Assembly (NCBI GenBank): GCA_017471125.1
Contig: JAFUWR010000346.1
Location: 1 to 16,579, forward strand
Direction of reading: 5' to 3'
Origin: Clostridia bacterium
Lineage (GTDB): Bacteria > Bacillota > Clostridia > Christensenellales > Aristaeellaceae
Length of the DNA stretch: 16,579 nt
A program made the position numbers and the translations under genes. Every line of letters begins with the position of its first letter. Position 1 is the stretch's first letter. Below the pieces are notes generated by a model. The model saw only the letters and a program-made list of their open reading frames with translations. It was not told the origin of the DNA and did no database searches. This document shows positions 1-8,196 of this stretch, piece after piece.

Positions 1-2549
1 GCACGGCCTGCTGCCTGGGCATACTGTACCTGGCGGGGGCGTTGAGCTGCCTCGGCCAGTCCGGGAGCTTCGGCGACGTGCTGGGCGGGGCCGTGGGCTG
101 GATGGTCAACCAGTATTCCGGGGCAATGCAGGGCTACCGCTACATGACCATCAACACGCTGAACCTGTACTGCCTGCTGGGGCTGAACTGGGCGTCGGCG
201 GAGAGCCATCGGGCGATGCTGACGGTGGCGTGGGCGCTGTTCGGGCTGTCCTACGCCTACACCATCGCGCTGTGCGCGGCGGCGCGGAAGCGTCCGCGGC
301 GGCTGATGCTGCTGGGCGCGGCGCTCATCATGCTCATATCGGCGTTCGGGCCGATGATGCACGAGCGCTACGTGTTCCCGGCGATGCTGCTGCTGGCGCT
401 GGCGTTCACGGCGGATCGGGACGCGCGGCTGCTGGTCGGGCTGGTGGGGCTGACGTGCACGCTGTTTTTGAACGAGGCGCTGGTGCTCCAGGGCGGCATG
501 ACCGCGGCCAACTACGGCCACTTGCAGTCGTCGGAGAACTGGCTCAACTATGCCGTGTCCGCGATCGCGGTGGTCAACGCGCTGTTCGTGGCGTGGACGG
601 CCTGGGACATCTGCGCCCGGAACCATCTGGTGCCGCTGCGGGCGGCCCAGCCCGAGGCGGAGCCGATGGGCCTGCGGACGCTGCGGGAGCCGGCGGACTA
701 TAAGCTCAACTTGAAGCGGTTCGACTACCTGTGCATGGCGGCGGTGACGCTGGCCTATTCGGTGCTGACGTTCACGAACCTGGGCGTCACCAGGGCCCCC
801 GAGAGCGGCTGGACGGCCAGCGTGTCCGGGGAGCAGGTGGTGTTCGACCTGGGCGAGGAGCGGGAGTTCCGGCTCACCTACTACGGCGGCATCTGCAACT
901 CCACGTTCACGGTGGCGCTGTCCGACGACGGGGAGCACTGGACCGAGGACGTTTACGCCCGATACAATCAAGGTGAAATTTTCCGCTGGCTGTGGTTCAC
1001 GCCGCTGGACGCGGACATGAACACGCTGTACGCCAATGACCTCGACCAGCCCGACGACGCGCCGGTGAAGATCAGGACCGCCACGGCGGTGGACGGCGAC
1101 CCGATGCAAACGGCGCGGTACGTGCGCATCACCGCGCAGTCGGCGGGGCTGGACCTGCTCGAGGTGGGCTTTTTGGACGGGGACGGGAACGTGTGGCCGG
1201 TCAGCGACGTTCGGCAGTACGGCCAGACCGCCGCGTCCGACAGCGACGCCCGGGCGCTGGTGGACGAGCAGGACACCGTGCCGCCGTACCCGAGCTACCT
1301 CAATTCGTCCTACTTTGATGAGATCTATCATGCCCGCACGGCCTACGAGCACCTGCACGGCATGAACACCTACGAGTGGACCCACCCGCCGCTGGGCAAG
1401 GTGTGGATGATGCTGGGCGTGAAGCTGTTCGGCATGACGCCCTTCGGCTGGCGGTTCATGGGCGCGTTCGCGGGCGTGCTGATGCTGCCGGTGATGTACC
1501 TGCTGGTGAAGCAGCTCACCAAGGACAGCGTGCTCTCGCTGATCGCCATGGCGCTGATGGCGCTGGACTCCATGCACTTTACGCAGACGCGCATCGCCAC
1601 CATCGACAGCTACGCGGTGTTCTGGATCATGGTGGAATACCTGTTCATGTTCAGGTACTGCCAGATGAGCTGGAACCGGGAGGGGTTGAAGCAGACCCTC
1701 GTGCCGCTGGGCCTGTGCGGGGTCACCATGGGCGTGGCCTGCGCGACCAAGTGGATCGGCATCTATGCCGCCGTGGGGCTGGCGGGGCTGTTCTTCTGGA
1801 CGGTGTTCCGGCGGCTGCGGGAGGCGAGGTATATCGAGGGCGAGGACAGGACCGTCAGGAACTTGGTCATAACGCTTCTGTTCTGCGTGGCGTTCTTCAT
1901 CGTCGTGCCGCTCATCATCTACTATTTCAGCTACTACTGGCACCTGCGGGCCGAGGGGCTTTCCGGCCTGGGCGGCATGCTCAGCGGCCGCTGGGTGAAG
2001 CGGGTCGTGGAGATACAGCGGAACATGCTCAACTACCACGCGGGCCTCGGCGGCGACACCCACTACTTCCGCTCGCCCTGGTACCAGTGGCCGGTCATCT
2101 GGTGGCCCATGTGGTACTACTCCGGCACCGGGTTCATGCCCGAGGGGATGATCTCGTCCATAAGCTGCATGGGCAACCCCGCGGTGTGGTGGTTCGGGCT
2201 GGCGGCGATCGTCTACGTGTTCGCGCGGGTGTGCCTCGACCGCCGGGCGTCAAAGTCGATGCTGATGGTCGTGGCGGGGTTCGCGTCCCAGTTTCTGCCC
2301 TGGGTGCTGGTGCCGCGCTCCACGTTCATCTACCACTACTTCGCCTCCGTGCCCTTCATCATCGCCGCGTCGGCGCTGATGCTCCGGGAGATGCGCAAAA
2401 AGTCCCCGCTGGCCTTCAGGGTGGCCGCCGGGGTGCTGGTGGCCACCGCCGCGGGGCTGTTCGTGGCGTTCTACCCGCTGGAGAGCGGGCTGCCGTGCGC
2501 GAGGAGCTACGCGAAGTATTTGCGGGGGTTCAAGTGGTATAAGTATTAG
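1..2549 (+). CDS. GT39/PMT-type membrane glycosyltransferase, 5' end outside window
   Basis: The frame is open at the left edge (first full codon at 3), so the start is missing; the TTG at 42 is only the first possible start inside the window. Residues are counted from 42. The protein is likely a polyprenyl-phosphate-sugar-dependent GT-C transferase acting at the outer face of the membrane. Residues 1-190 are hydrophobic helices with MHERYVFP, a motif I associate with the tail of GT-C enzymes. A new membrane helix starts near 228 and is followed by a soluble beta-rich stretch (about 250-400) resembling a discoidin (F5/8 type C) fold. Next comes the PMT-like loop with the acidic pair D426-E427 in SSYFDEIYHAR and THPPLGK, then many helices and FIYHYF near the C terminus. 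This suggests two GT-C modules in one chain. Family assignment is confident; the donor and acceptor are unknown. It ends TAG, directly inside a heptamer repeat. Confidence 0.85.
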   Translation, partial: TACCLGILYLAGALSCLGQSGSFGDVLGGAVGWMVNQYSGAMQGYRYMTINTLNLYCLLGLNWASAESHRAMLTVAWALFGLSYAYTIALCAAARKRPRRLMLLGAALIMLISAFGPMMHERYVFPAMLLLALAFTADRDARLLVGLVGLTCTLFLNEALVLQGGMTAANYGHLQSSENWLNYAVSAIAVVNALFVAWTAWDICARNHLVPLRAAQPEAEPMGLRTLREPADYKLNLKRFDYLCMAAVTLAYSVLTFTNLGVTRAPESGWTASVSGEQVVFDLGEEREFRLTYYGGICNSTFTVALSDDGEHWTEDVYARYNQGEIFRWLWFTPLDADMNTLYANDLDQPDDAPVKIRTATAVDGDPMQTARYVRITAQSAGLDLLEVGFLDGDGNVWPVSDVRQYGQTAASDSDARALVDEQDTVPPYPSYLNSSYFDEIYHARTAYEHLHGMNTYEWTHPPLGKVWMMLGVKLFGMTPFGWRFMGAFAGVLMLPVMYLLVKQLTKDSVLSLIAMALMALDSMHFTQTRIATIDSYAVFWIMVEYLFMFRYCQMSWNREGLKQTLVPLGLCGVTMGVACATKWIGIYAAVGLAGLFFWTVFRRLREARYIEGEDRTVRNLVITLLFCVAFFIVVPLIIYYFSYYWHLRAEGLSGLGGMLSGRWVKRVVEIQRNMLNYHAGLGGDTHYFRSPWYQWPVIWWPMWYYSGTGFMPEGMISSISCMGNPAVWWFGLAAIVYVFARVCLDRRASKSMLMVVAGFASQFLPWVLVPRSTFIYHYFASVPFIIAASALMLREMRKKSPLAFRVAAGVLVATAAGLFVAFYPLESGLPCARSYAKYLRGFKWYKY

Positions 2550-2586
2550 GGAGTAGGGAGTAGGGAGTAGGCAGTAGGGAGTAGGG
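2549..2586. repeat. GGGAGTA/GGCAGTA heptamer tandem repeat
   Basis: About five tandem copies of a heptamer, GGGAGTA with one GGCAGTA variant, begin at the last base of the glycosyltransferase stop codon. The same heptamer family recurs as an inverted pair at 6942-7068, so it is a dispersed short repeat of this genome and not a local slip. It resembles in type the short tandem heptanucleotide repeats described in cyanobacteria; no relationship is claimed. Confidence 0.85.
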
Positions 2587-2614
2587 GAGAACGGCGTTGC
2601 GTAGGGGCGCTATG

Positions 2615-2717
2615 CCTTCCCCTTCAGGGGAAGGTGGCCGAGCGGTGATTTTGCCAAATCTTCGATTTGTCAAAATCAGTTTCGCCTTTGGCGAAACCGG
2701 CAATCCGAAGGATTGTC
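2615..2717. repeat. Stacked-hairpin intergenic repeat element
   Basis: Four hairpins stand end to end: 2615-2622 with 2627-2634 (CCTTCCCC/GGGGAAGG); 2646-2678, a 15-bp arm with one internal mismatch around loop TTC; 2679-2686 with 2690-2697 (GTTTCGCC/GGCGAAAC); and 2699-2706 with 2710-2717 (one G.U pair). A tail GCGAGGTCGGATGAGG follows at about 2726-2741. The AAGGTGGCCGAGCG...GTCGGATGAGG frame resembles a repeat I recall from gut Clostridia intergenic regions, here with hairpins inserted. It lies between convergent genes and encodes nothing convincing. Confidence 0.65.
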
Positions 2718-2769
2718 GCCTTGCAGCGAGGTCGGATGAGGTCAGCGCCCGAAGGATCAGTGATCAGGG

Positions 2770-2800
2770 AAGGCCCCGCCGGGTGTGGCGGGGCCTTTTG
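2770..2800. terminator. Rho-independent terminator between convergent genes
   Basis: An 11-bp perfect stem AAGGCCCCGCC/GGCGGGGCCTT with loop GGGTGT is followed on the plus strand by TTTT in total. It would end plus-strand transcripts from the glycosyltransferase side. It lies three bases past the stop of the minus-strand secreted-protein gene and may also serve that direction, although its T-run there is only TT. Confidence 0.75.
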
Positions 2801-2802
2801 TG

Positions 2803-5800
2803 TCAGGGCTTGGTGACGGTGAGCTTGATGGAGGTCTTTTTGCCGTTGGAGGTCCGGGCGGTGACGGTCACGGTGCCGGCCTTCACGGCGGTCACGGTGC
2901 CATTGGCGCTGACGGTGACGCGCTGGTTGCTGGCGCTCCAGGTGACGGCCTTGTCCGCGGTGGCGGGCGCGACCGTGGCGGACAGCTTCAGGGTGCCGCC
3001 CACGGGGAGGGTGGCGGTCTTGCCCTGGTCGATGGTCACGCCGGTGGGGATCTTGGGGTCGACGACGGTCAGGGTGATCTTGGCGGTCTTGCCGTTGGAG
3101 GTCCTGACGGTGACGGTGCACTTGCCGGTGCTGACCGGGGTCACGACGCCGTCCGCGCTGACGGTGACGCGCTTGTTGCCGGGCTTGAAGGTCACGGTCT
3201 TGTCGGCGGTGGCGGGCTCGACGACGGCGGTCAGCGGGAAGTCGGTGCCGAGGTAGACGGTGGCGGCCTTGCCCTCGGCGAGGGTCAGCTTGGTGGGAAT
3301 CTTGGGGTCGACGACGGTCAGGGTGATCCGGGCGGTCTTGCCGTTGGAGGTCCTGACGGTGACGGTGCACTTGCCGGTGCTGACGGGGGTCACCACGCCG
3401 TCGGCGCTGACGGTGACGCGCTTGTTGCTGGGCTTGAAGGTCACGGCCTTATCGGCGGTGGCGGGCTCGACGACGGCGGTCAGCGGGAAGTCGGTGCCGA
3501 GGTAGACGGTGGCGGTCTTGCCCTCGGCGAGGGTCACCTTGGTGGGGATGGTGGGGTCGACGATCTTCAGCGTCAGCGACCGGCGCTTGTTGGCCGAGTT
3601 GACGATGGCGATCCTGGCGGTGCCGGTCTTGGCCGCGTTGACGACGACATAGCCGTCGGCAGTCACGGTGATCAGCTTGCTCGAGGACTTGCAGGACTTG
3701 ATCGTCTCGCCGGTCACCGCGATCTGGAAGCGGTCGCCCAGGTCCACGGTGCGGGTCGCGGAGGTCCCGGAGAACTCGAGGGTCTCGGGCGCGGTGTAGA
3801 CGGCGGTGAAGGTCTTGAGGATGTAGTTGTCGCTGGACAGCTCGAAGGTGTAGGTGGTGCCGTCCACGGGCTGGCCGTAGCTGACGGACTTGTCGCCGCT
3901 GACGGCGGTGCCGGAGGTGATGGCGATGCTGCCGTTGACGACGGCCGCGGAGACGGGGTCGATGTCGCCGTCGGCGGGGTCGGTGGCCAGGGGGGTCAGG
4001 TAGGTCAGCGTGGCGTTCCGGCCGCCGGTGGTGTGGTAGACCTTCGCCCGGACGTTCTGCGCGTCGGCGGGCAGGCCGTCGATGGCGATGGCGGAGGGAC
4101 CTTCAAAGGTCGCGGTCAGCGTGCCGGTGAATTCCCTGGGGATGTAGACGTTCACGGGGTAGTCGTAGACGTAGTTGGCGTAGGCGCTCGCGGCGCTGCC
4201 GCCCTTGGCAGAGCAATAGAAGCGGATGCCGGTGACGGTGTTGTCGTTCAGCTCCGGGGCGTCGGCGTAATTCCAGCCGATCTCGGAGGCGGACCAGATC
4301 TGGTACATCGGGATCAGGGCGGTGGTCCCCTTGGCGGTGGTCAGCGCCACGGCGTTGACGAGCTTGTCCGCGATGTCCTTGGCCGCGCTGACGTTCACGC
4401 TCACGTCGGAATGATGGCCGCCGAAGGCCACGGGCGCGTCGATGGCGCTCTCGGCGACGGCGTCCACGGTGTTCGCGGTGAAGCTGCCGCCGGACAGGGT
4501 CAGGTAGTTGGCGGGCGCGGCGTCGAGCAGGTAGTAGGCGTAGGCGGGGGCCTCCGTCAGGGCTGCGTAGCCGGTCAGCAGGGTGGCGCTTGGGGTACCC
4601 CTGCCCAGGGTGGCGACGGTGACGGAGGTGTCGCCGGTGACCTCGACGCCGCCCAGGGCCTGGAGGTCGGACAGGCTGTCGGCCTTGACCGCCCAGGTGA
4701 CGCCCTCCAGCTTCGCGCCGTTGTCGCCGCCCACGGCGGTGACGGTGCCGTCCGCGGCGATGGAGGCGGTGGCGACGGAGTGGTACGCGCCGCCGGCCTT
4801 GCCGTAATTGCCCACCTTGTTGGTGGCGGCGGAGACGGCGTCCACGGTGTCGAGCTTCGCGCCGATGGCGTCGAAGAACTTGTCGAAGGGGATGTTCACC
4901 AGGGCGTAGCCGGTGAAATGGGGCACCTTCACGCCCACGTTCACGGTGTAGACGCCGCCGTTGGTGTAGAAGGTGGCGCGGTCGATGGTCTTGCCCTCCA
5001 GGCCCGCGAAGAAGTCCTTGTGGGCGGTCATGCCCTTCTGGTTCGCGTCGGAACGGGTGCAGAAGGCGATCTCATTGAAGCTCTTATAATAGAGGTTCTC
5101 CAGGTGATAGAGGGGATACTGGACGCCCTCGGCCTCCAGCACCGCGCCGTAGACCAGGAAGGTCGCCTTGTCCGCGGCGCTCAGCACGCCGCCGTCGTCG
5201 GAGAGCACCAGCATGAAGTCGCCGTGCTTCTGGTCGTTCTTGAGGGTCGCCGTGGCGCTCAGGTCGGAGGTGTCCGCCACGAGGCCGGTGAAGCTGCCGT
5301 CGGTCATCGCCGCGTATACGGCGGGGACGGTATCCATGGGCTCCACATAGTAGCTGTCGGCGGCGGTCAGGCCCTGGCTCTCGACCGTCGCGGCATAGGC
5401 GGCGTAGTCCGCCTCGGACATGGACACGGGCAGGCGGACGCCGCTGAGGGTCGAGCCGCTGCCGTAGCTGGCGGGGGAGTTGCCCTTGACATCGCAGCCG
5501 TCCACGCGGAAGTAGGCGGCCTTCTTGCCGGTGGGGGAGGTGATGGCGTCGATCTGGCCGGCGTTGCCCGCGCGGACGATGTCGCCGTAGAACACCGAGT
5601 AGGGGACGTTCATCATGGCGTAGCCGTTGAAGGCCGCGCCGGTCTCGGCCGCGTCGGCGGCGGCCAGCTCGGACAGCTCGGCGTCCGCGATCTCGAGGGG
5701 CTGGGCCTCGATGGCGTCAGCCTCGGCGTCCTCGTCGATGTAGATGAAGTCGGGCGTCTCGCCCAGCTCGAATTCGATCTCCGCGGGCGCGGCCTCGATG

Positions 5801-5898
5801 GCCTCGACGGGCGCGGCTTCCTCGGACCAGGCCGGCATGAGCGCACACAGCGCCAGGGCCATGGCCAGGATCAGGGACAGTTTGCGATATTTGGACAT
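2803..5898 (-). CDS. Secreted surface protein with C-terminal Big_2 Ig-like repeats
   Basis: 1031 residues. Residues 1-26 form a clear signal peptide (MSKYRKLSLILAMALALCAL, then a likely AWS-EE cleavage). An acidic linker spans 27-90. The large ectodomain has an internal duplication: GYAMMNVPYSVFYGD with IDAITSPTGKKA (92-126) matches GYALVNIPFDKFFDA with VDAVSAATNK (330-361). The C terminus carries four Ig-like units: a diverged one at about 704-783, two almost identical 83-residue units at about 785-950, and a last one at 951-1031. No LPXTG motif, SLH domain or C-terminal membrane helix is visible, so how it is held at the surface is unknown. ATG at 5898 is supported by GGAGGG nine bases upstream and by a promoter. 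Similar N-terminal repeats occur in Firmicutes surface proteins, some annotated as Tp47-like; I hold that link only weakly. Function is probably adhesion or cell-wall association (inference). Confidence 0.85.
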   Translation of the reverse strand: MSKYRKLSLILAMALALCALMPAWSEEAAPVEAIEAAPAEIEFELGETPDFIYIDEDAEADAIEAQPLEIADAELSELAAADAAETGAAFNGYAMMNVPYSVFYGDIVRAGNAGQIDAITSPTGKKAAYFRVDGCDVKGNSPASYGSGSTLSGVRLPVSMSEADYAAYAATVESQGLTAADSYYVEPMDTVPAVYAAMTDGSFTGLVADTSDLSATATLKNDQKHGDFMLVLSDDGGVLSAADKATFLVYGAVLEAEGVQYPLYHLENLYYKSFNEIAFCTRSDANQKGMTAHKDFFAGLEGKTIDRATFYTNGGVYTVNVGVKVPHFTGYALVNIPFDKFFDAIGAKLDTVDAVSAATNKVGNYGKAGGAYHSVATASIAADGTVTAVGGDNGAKLEGVTWAVKADSLSDLQALGGVEVTGDTSVTVATLGRGTPSATLLTGYAALTEAPAYAYYLLDAAPANYLTLSGGSFTANTVDAVAESAIDAPVAFGGHHSDVSVNVSAAKDIADKLVNAVALTTAKGTTALIPMYQIWSASEIGWNYADAPELNDNTVTGIRFYCSAKGGSAASAYANYVYDYPVNVYIPREFTGTLTATFEGPSAIAIDGLPADAQNVRAKVYHTTGGRNATLTYLTPLATDPADGDIDPVSAAVVNGSIAITSGTAVSGDKSVSYGQPVDGTTYTFELSSDNYILKTFTAVYTAPETLEFSGTSATRTVDLGDRFQIAVTGETIKSCKSSSKLITVTADGYVVVNAAKTGTARIAIVNSANKRRSLTLKIVDPTIPTKVTLAEGKTATVYLGTDFPLTAVVEPATADKAVTFKPSNKRVTVSADGVVTPVSTGKCTVTVRTSNGKTARITLTVVDPKIPTKLTLAEGKAATVYLGTDFPLTAVVEPATADKTVTFKPGNKRVTVSADGVVTPVSTGKCTVTVRTSNGKTAKITLTVVDPKIPTGVTIDQGKTATLPVGGTLKLSATVAPATADKAVTWSASNQRVTVSANGTVTAVKAGTVTVTARTSNGKKTSIKLTVTKP
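3050..3547 (-). repeat. Two near-identical 249-bp tandem coding repeats
   Basis: The DNA of 3050-3298 and 3299-3547 is almost identical over 249 bp (83 codons), including synonymous positions, and encodes two Ig-like units of the secreted protein. The flanking units are clearly diverged. Identity at the DNA level points to recent duplication or gene conversion, so copy number may vary between strains. Confidence 0.85.
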
Positions 5899-5955
5899 GG
5901 ATAGGTTCCCTCCGTTCTCCCACCTCTGCGGTGGTTAGATTAGACTTACATGGTT

Positions 5956-5984
5956 AGTTTAATCTTACTTTACCGCAAAGTCAA
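5956..5984 (-). promoter_or_regulatory. SigA-type promoter of the secreted-protein gene
   Basis: Read on the minus strand, TTGACT (5984-5979), a 17-bp spacer and TAAACT (5961-5956). The predicted start near 5949 leaves a leader of about 50 nt containing a small CCACC/GGTGG hairpin and the GGAGGG ribosome site. The gene can therefore be expressed independently of the regulator gene upstream. Confidence 0.65.
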
Positions 5985-6024
5985 TAGGTTTTTTGAAATT
6001 TAATGGGGAGATCGGAGGGACGGG

Positions 6025-6867
6025 TCACCTTTTATACTGCTTGGGCGTGGTGCCCTTGTACTTGCGGAACTGCTTGATGAAGAAGGAGGAGTCGTTATAG
6101 CCGCAGTGCTGGGCGATCTCGGCCACGGTCATGTCGGTGGTGGACAGGAAGTGGCTGGCGCACTCGACGCGGTAGTAGTTGACGTAGTCGATGGGGGAGC
6201 GGTGGACGATGGTGCGGAAGAAGCGGCAGAAGTACTTGGGCGACAGGCCGGAGAGCCGGGCCAGGGCGTCGAGGGTGATCTGCTGGCCGTAGTGGGTCTC
6301 GATGTACTCGAGGGCGGGCTTGAGCTGCTCGGCCTTCTGGCTGAACTGGGTGGCGGCGATGTCGAGGGCGGCGGCCTCGCGCCCCCTGGCCAGCGCGGCG
6401 AACAGCCGGTAGAGCGCGCCCAGCACGTTCAGCTCGTCCCCGGCGACGCCGGACGCGGCGGCGTCATACAGGGAGGCGACGCCCTGGGACAGCGCGGGGT
6501 CCCGGGCGATGGCGTCCGCCGTCAGGCAGATGATGTGGCCCAGCACCGGCTTCAGGCCCCGCTTGCAGGCGTCCTCCCGCAGGAGCATGTTCGGGTCGAA
6601 CACCACGCACTCGTAGAAGCAGTCCTCCGGCTCGCCGCCGTGGAGTACGCCCTCGCCGATCAGTATCAGGTCGCCCGCCGACAGCGACAGCGCCCGGTTG
6701 TCCACGTAGAGCGCAAGCCGGCCCGCCTTCACCCGGATCAGCTCCGCCTCCCGGTGCCAGTGCATGGGCATGCGGTAGCGCTCGTGGTCGCGGTCCACGG
6801 GATAGTAGGCCAGCGGGAAGTCCCCCGTGCGGTGCTGGATCTGCTCGTTGTAGTCAAGGTAGTGCAT
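6025..6867 (-). CDS. AraC-family transcriptional regulator with cupin sensor domain
   Basis: 280 residues, a usual length for the family. The N-terminal half is a cupin-like ligand domain (HWHREAELIRV at 36-46 and GDLILIGEGVLHGG at 65-78). Residues 182-280 form the two-helix-turn-helix AraC DNA-binding domain: the first at LDALARLSGLSPKYFCRFF, the second at TVAEIAQHCGYNDSSFFIKQF, ending GTTPKQYK. Such proteins usually sense a sugar or related metabolite and activate nearby genes. The ATG at 6867 has GGGAGG seven bases upstream. It lies upstream of the secreted-protein gene in the same direction (127 bp gap, no clear terminator) and divergent from the FecCD operon; either could be its target, which the sequence does not decide. 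Confidence 0.93.
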   Translation of the reverse strand: MHYLDYNEQIQHRTGDFPLAYYPVDRDHERYRMPMHWHREAELIRVKAGRLALYVDNRALSLSAGDLILIGEGVLHGGEPEDCFYECVVFDPNMLLREDACKRGLKPVLGHIICLTADAIARDPALSQGVASLYDAAASGVAGDELNVLGALYRLFAALARGREAAALDIAATQFSQKAEQLKPALEYIETHYGQQITLDALARLSGLSPKYFCRFFRTIVHRSPIDYVNYYRVECASHFLSTTDMTVAEIAQHCGYNDSSFFIKQFRKYKGTTPKQYKR

Positions 6868-6886
6868 CGACTCGCCTCCCGGTTAA

Positions 6887-6916
6887 AGGATAGCACAAAA
6901 CAATAGGGAACGTCAA
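6887..6916 (-). promoter_or_regulatory. Possible promoter of the AraC-type regulator
   Basis: On the minus strand, TTGACG (6916-6911), an 18-bp spacer and TATCCT (6892-6887). The predicted start near 6880 coincides with the beginning of the GGGAGG ribosome site, an unusually short leader, so the call is tentative. Confidence 0.45.
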
Positions 6917-6941
6917 GGGCGATGCGGCAGATCGGAATTGA

Positions 6942-7068
6942 GGGAGTAGGGAGTAGGCAGTAGGGAGTAGGGAAAGCTACCGGCTGCCGCGCGGAAAAAC
7001 CAATGTTTTCAATAGAAATAAAAGGCTGGCCGTGACCCCTACTGCCTACTCCCTACTGCCTACTGCCT
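6942..7068. repeat. Inverted pair of heptamer repeats (fold-back)
   Basis: The left arm 6942-6972 is four-plus copies of GGGAGTA/GGCAGTA; the right arm 7036-7068 is the same heptamer reversed (TACTGCC/TACTCCC). A 63-bp centre without a gene separates them. The arms pair over about 30 bp, with mismatches at the third heptamer base where G and C variants alternate. It has the form of a small fold-back repeat and lies directly upstream of the FecCD promoter, between divergent genes. Confidence 0.8.
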
Positions 7069-7082
7069 AAAATAAATCCCCA

Positions 7083-7111
7083 TTGACATCTTTGCGTTCG
7101 TCCAATATAAT
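7083..7111 (+). promoter_or_regulatory. Perfect-consensus SigA promoter of the FecCD operon
   Basis: TTGACA (7083-7088), a 17-bp spacer and TATAAT (7106-7111) match consensus at every base. A second TATAAT overlaps at 7112-7117. The start would be near 7118, giving a leader of about 28 nt. No Fur-box-like palindrome is seen. Confidence 0.85.
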
Positions 7112-7145
7112 TATAATAGGAAAGTAACGGAACGCGGGTGATGGT

Positions 7146-8192
7146 ATGAGATCGGGGGGCACGGCCCTATTCGGGGAGAACTTTCGGCGGAGGAGCCGGT
7201 ATCAGCTGGTATTCCTGCTGTTGGCGGCGGCGCTGATCGTCATCACGGTATTGAACATCAACATCGGCTCGGTGCCGATCCCGATGGGCGAGATCGTGCG
7301 GATCCTGTTCAGGCGGGCGACGGACGCCAAGCAGTACGCCATCATTTGGAACATCCGACTTCCGCGCATACTGATGGCGGCGATCCTGGGCGGGGCGCTG
7401 TCGCTGTCGGGCTTTTTGCTTCAAAACTTCTTCGGGAACCCCATCGCGGGACCGTTCGTGCTGGGCATTTCGTCGGGCGCGAAGATGGTGGTCGCCGTCA
7501 CCATGATCTTCTTCATGGGGAAGCTGGGGTCGGTGTCGTCCTACGCGCTGATCGTGGCGGCGTTCGCCGGGTCGATGATGTCGGTGGGCTTTATCCTATT
7601 GATGTCCCGGCGGCTCAAGCACATGGCGGTGCTGCTGGTGGGCGGCATCATGATCGGCTACATCTGCAACGCCGTGACGGACTTCATCGTCACCTTCGCC
7701 GAGGAGTCGGACATCGTGAACCTGCGCGGCTGGTCGCTGGGCAGCTTCTCCGGCATGAGCTGGGAGAACGTGGCGGTGGCGGCCATCGTGGTGGGCGTCA
7801 CGGCGGTGGCGGTGTTCATGATGGCAAAGCCCATCGGCGCGTACCAGCTGGGTGAGGCCTACGCCCAGTCCATGGGCGTGAACATCAAGGCGTTCCGCGT
7901 GGCGCTGATATTGCTGTCCAGCGTGCTGTCCGCCACGGTCACGGCCTTCGCGGGGCCCATCTCCTTCGTGGGCATCGCGGTGCCGCATCTGGTGAAGCGG
8001 GCGCTGAACACGTCGAAGCCGCTGATCGTCATACCGGCCACCTTCCTGGGCGGCGCGGTGTTCTGCATGGCCTGCGATTTGATCGCCCGCACGGCCTTCG
8101 CGCCGACGGAATTGAACATCTCCACGGTCACCAGCGTGTTCGGCGCGCCGGTGGTCATCGCGATGATGTTGAAGCGGCACAGCGGGAGGTGA
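7146..8192 (+). CDS. FecCD-family ABC transporter permease
   Basis: 348 residues, typical for this family of polytopic permeases that import iron-siderophore, heme, cobalamin or related metal chelates. Hallmarks seen are NIRLPRILMAAILGGALSLSG (around 69-89), then LQNFFGNPIAGPFVLGISSG (92-111), and GPISFVGIAVPHLVKRAL near the C terminus, where the permease contacts the ATPase. The start ATG at 7146 follows GGGTGATGGT, a weak ribosome site with the spacing of the perfect GGAGGTGATGGT at 11381. First gene of the operon; its stop overlaps the ribosome site of the ATPase gene. Which chelate is carried cannot be told, because no substrate-binding protein is encoded in the window. Confidence 0.93.
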   Translation: MRSGGTALFGENFRRRSRYQLVFLLLAAALIVITVLNINIGSVPIPMGEIVRILFRRATDAKQYAIIWNIRLPRILMAAILGGALSLSGFLLQNFFGNPIAGPFVLGISSGAKMVVAVTMIFFMGKLGSVSSYALIVAAFAGSMMSVGFILLMSRRLKHMAVLLVGGIMIGYICNAVTDFIVTFAEESDIVNLRGWSLGSFSGMSWENVAVAAIVVGVTAVAVFMMAKPIGAYQLGEAYAQSMGVNIKAFRVALILLSSVLSATVTAFAGPISFVGIAVPHLVKRALNTSKPLIVIPATFLGGAVFCMACDLIARTAFAPTELNISTVTSVFGAPVVIAMMLKRHSGR

Positions 8193-8196
8193 GCGC

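Noticed and set aside
2785..5904. 1039-codon open frame on the plus strand opposite the secreted-protein gene
   Set aside because: Its product is a low-complexity Gly/Asp/Val-rich run, as expected opposite GC-rich biased codons. The minus-strand gene has a signal peptide, domain repeats, a ribosome site and a promoter.
7083..7145. Fur-type iron operator upstream of the FecCD operon
   Set aside because: The only AT-rich feature is the doubled TATAAT; no 19-bp GATAAT-like palindrome is present.
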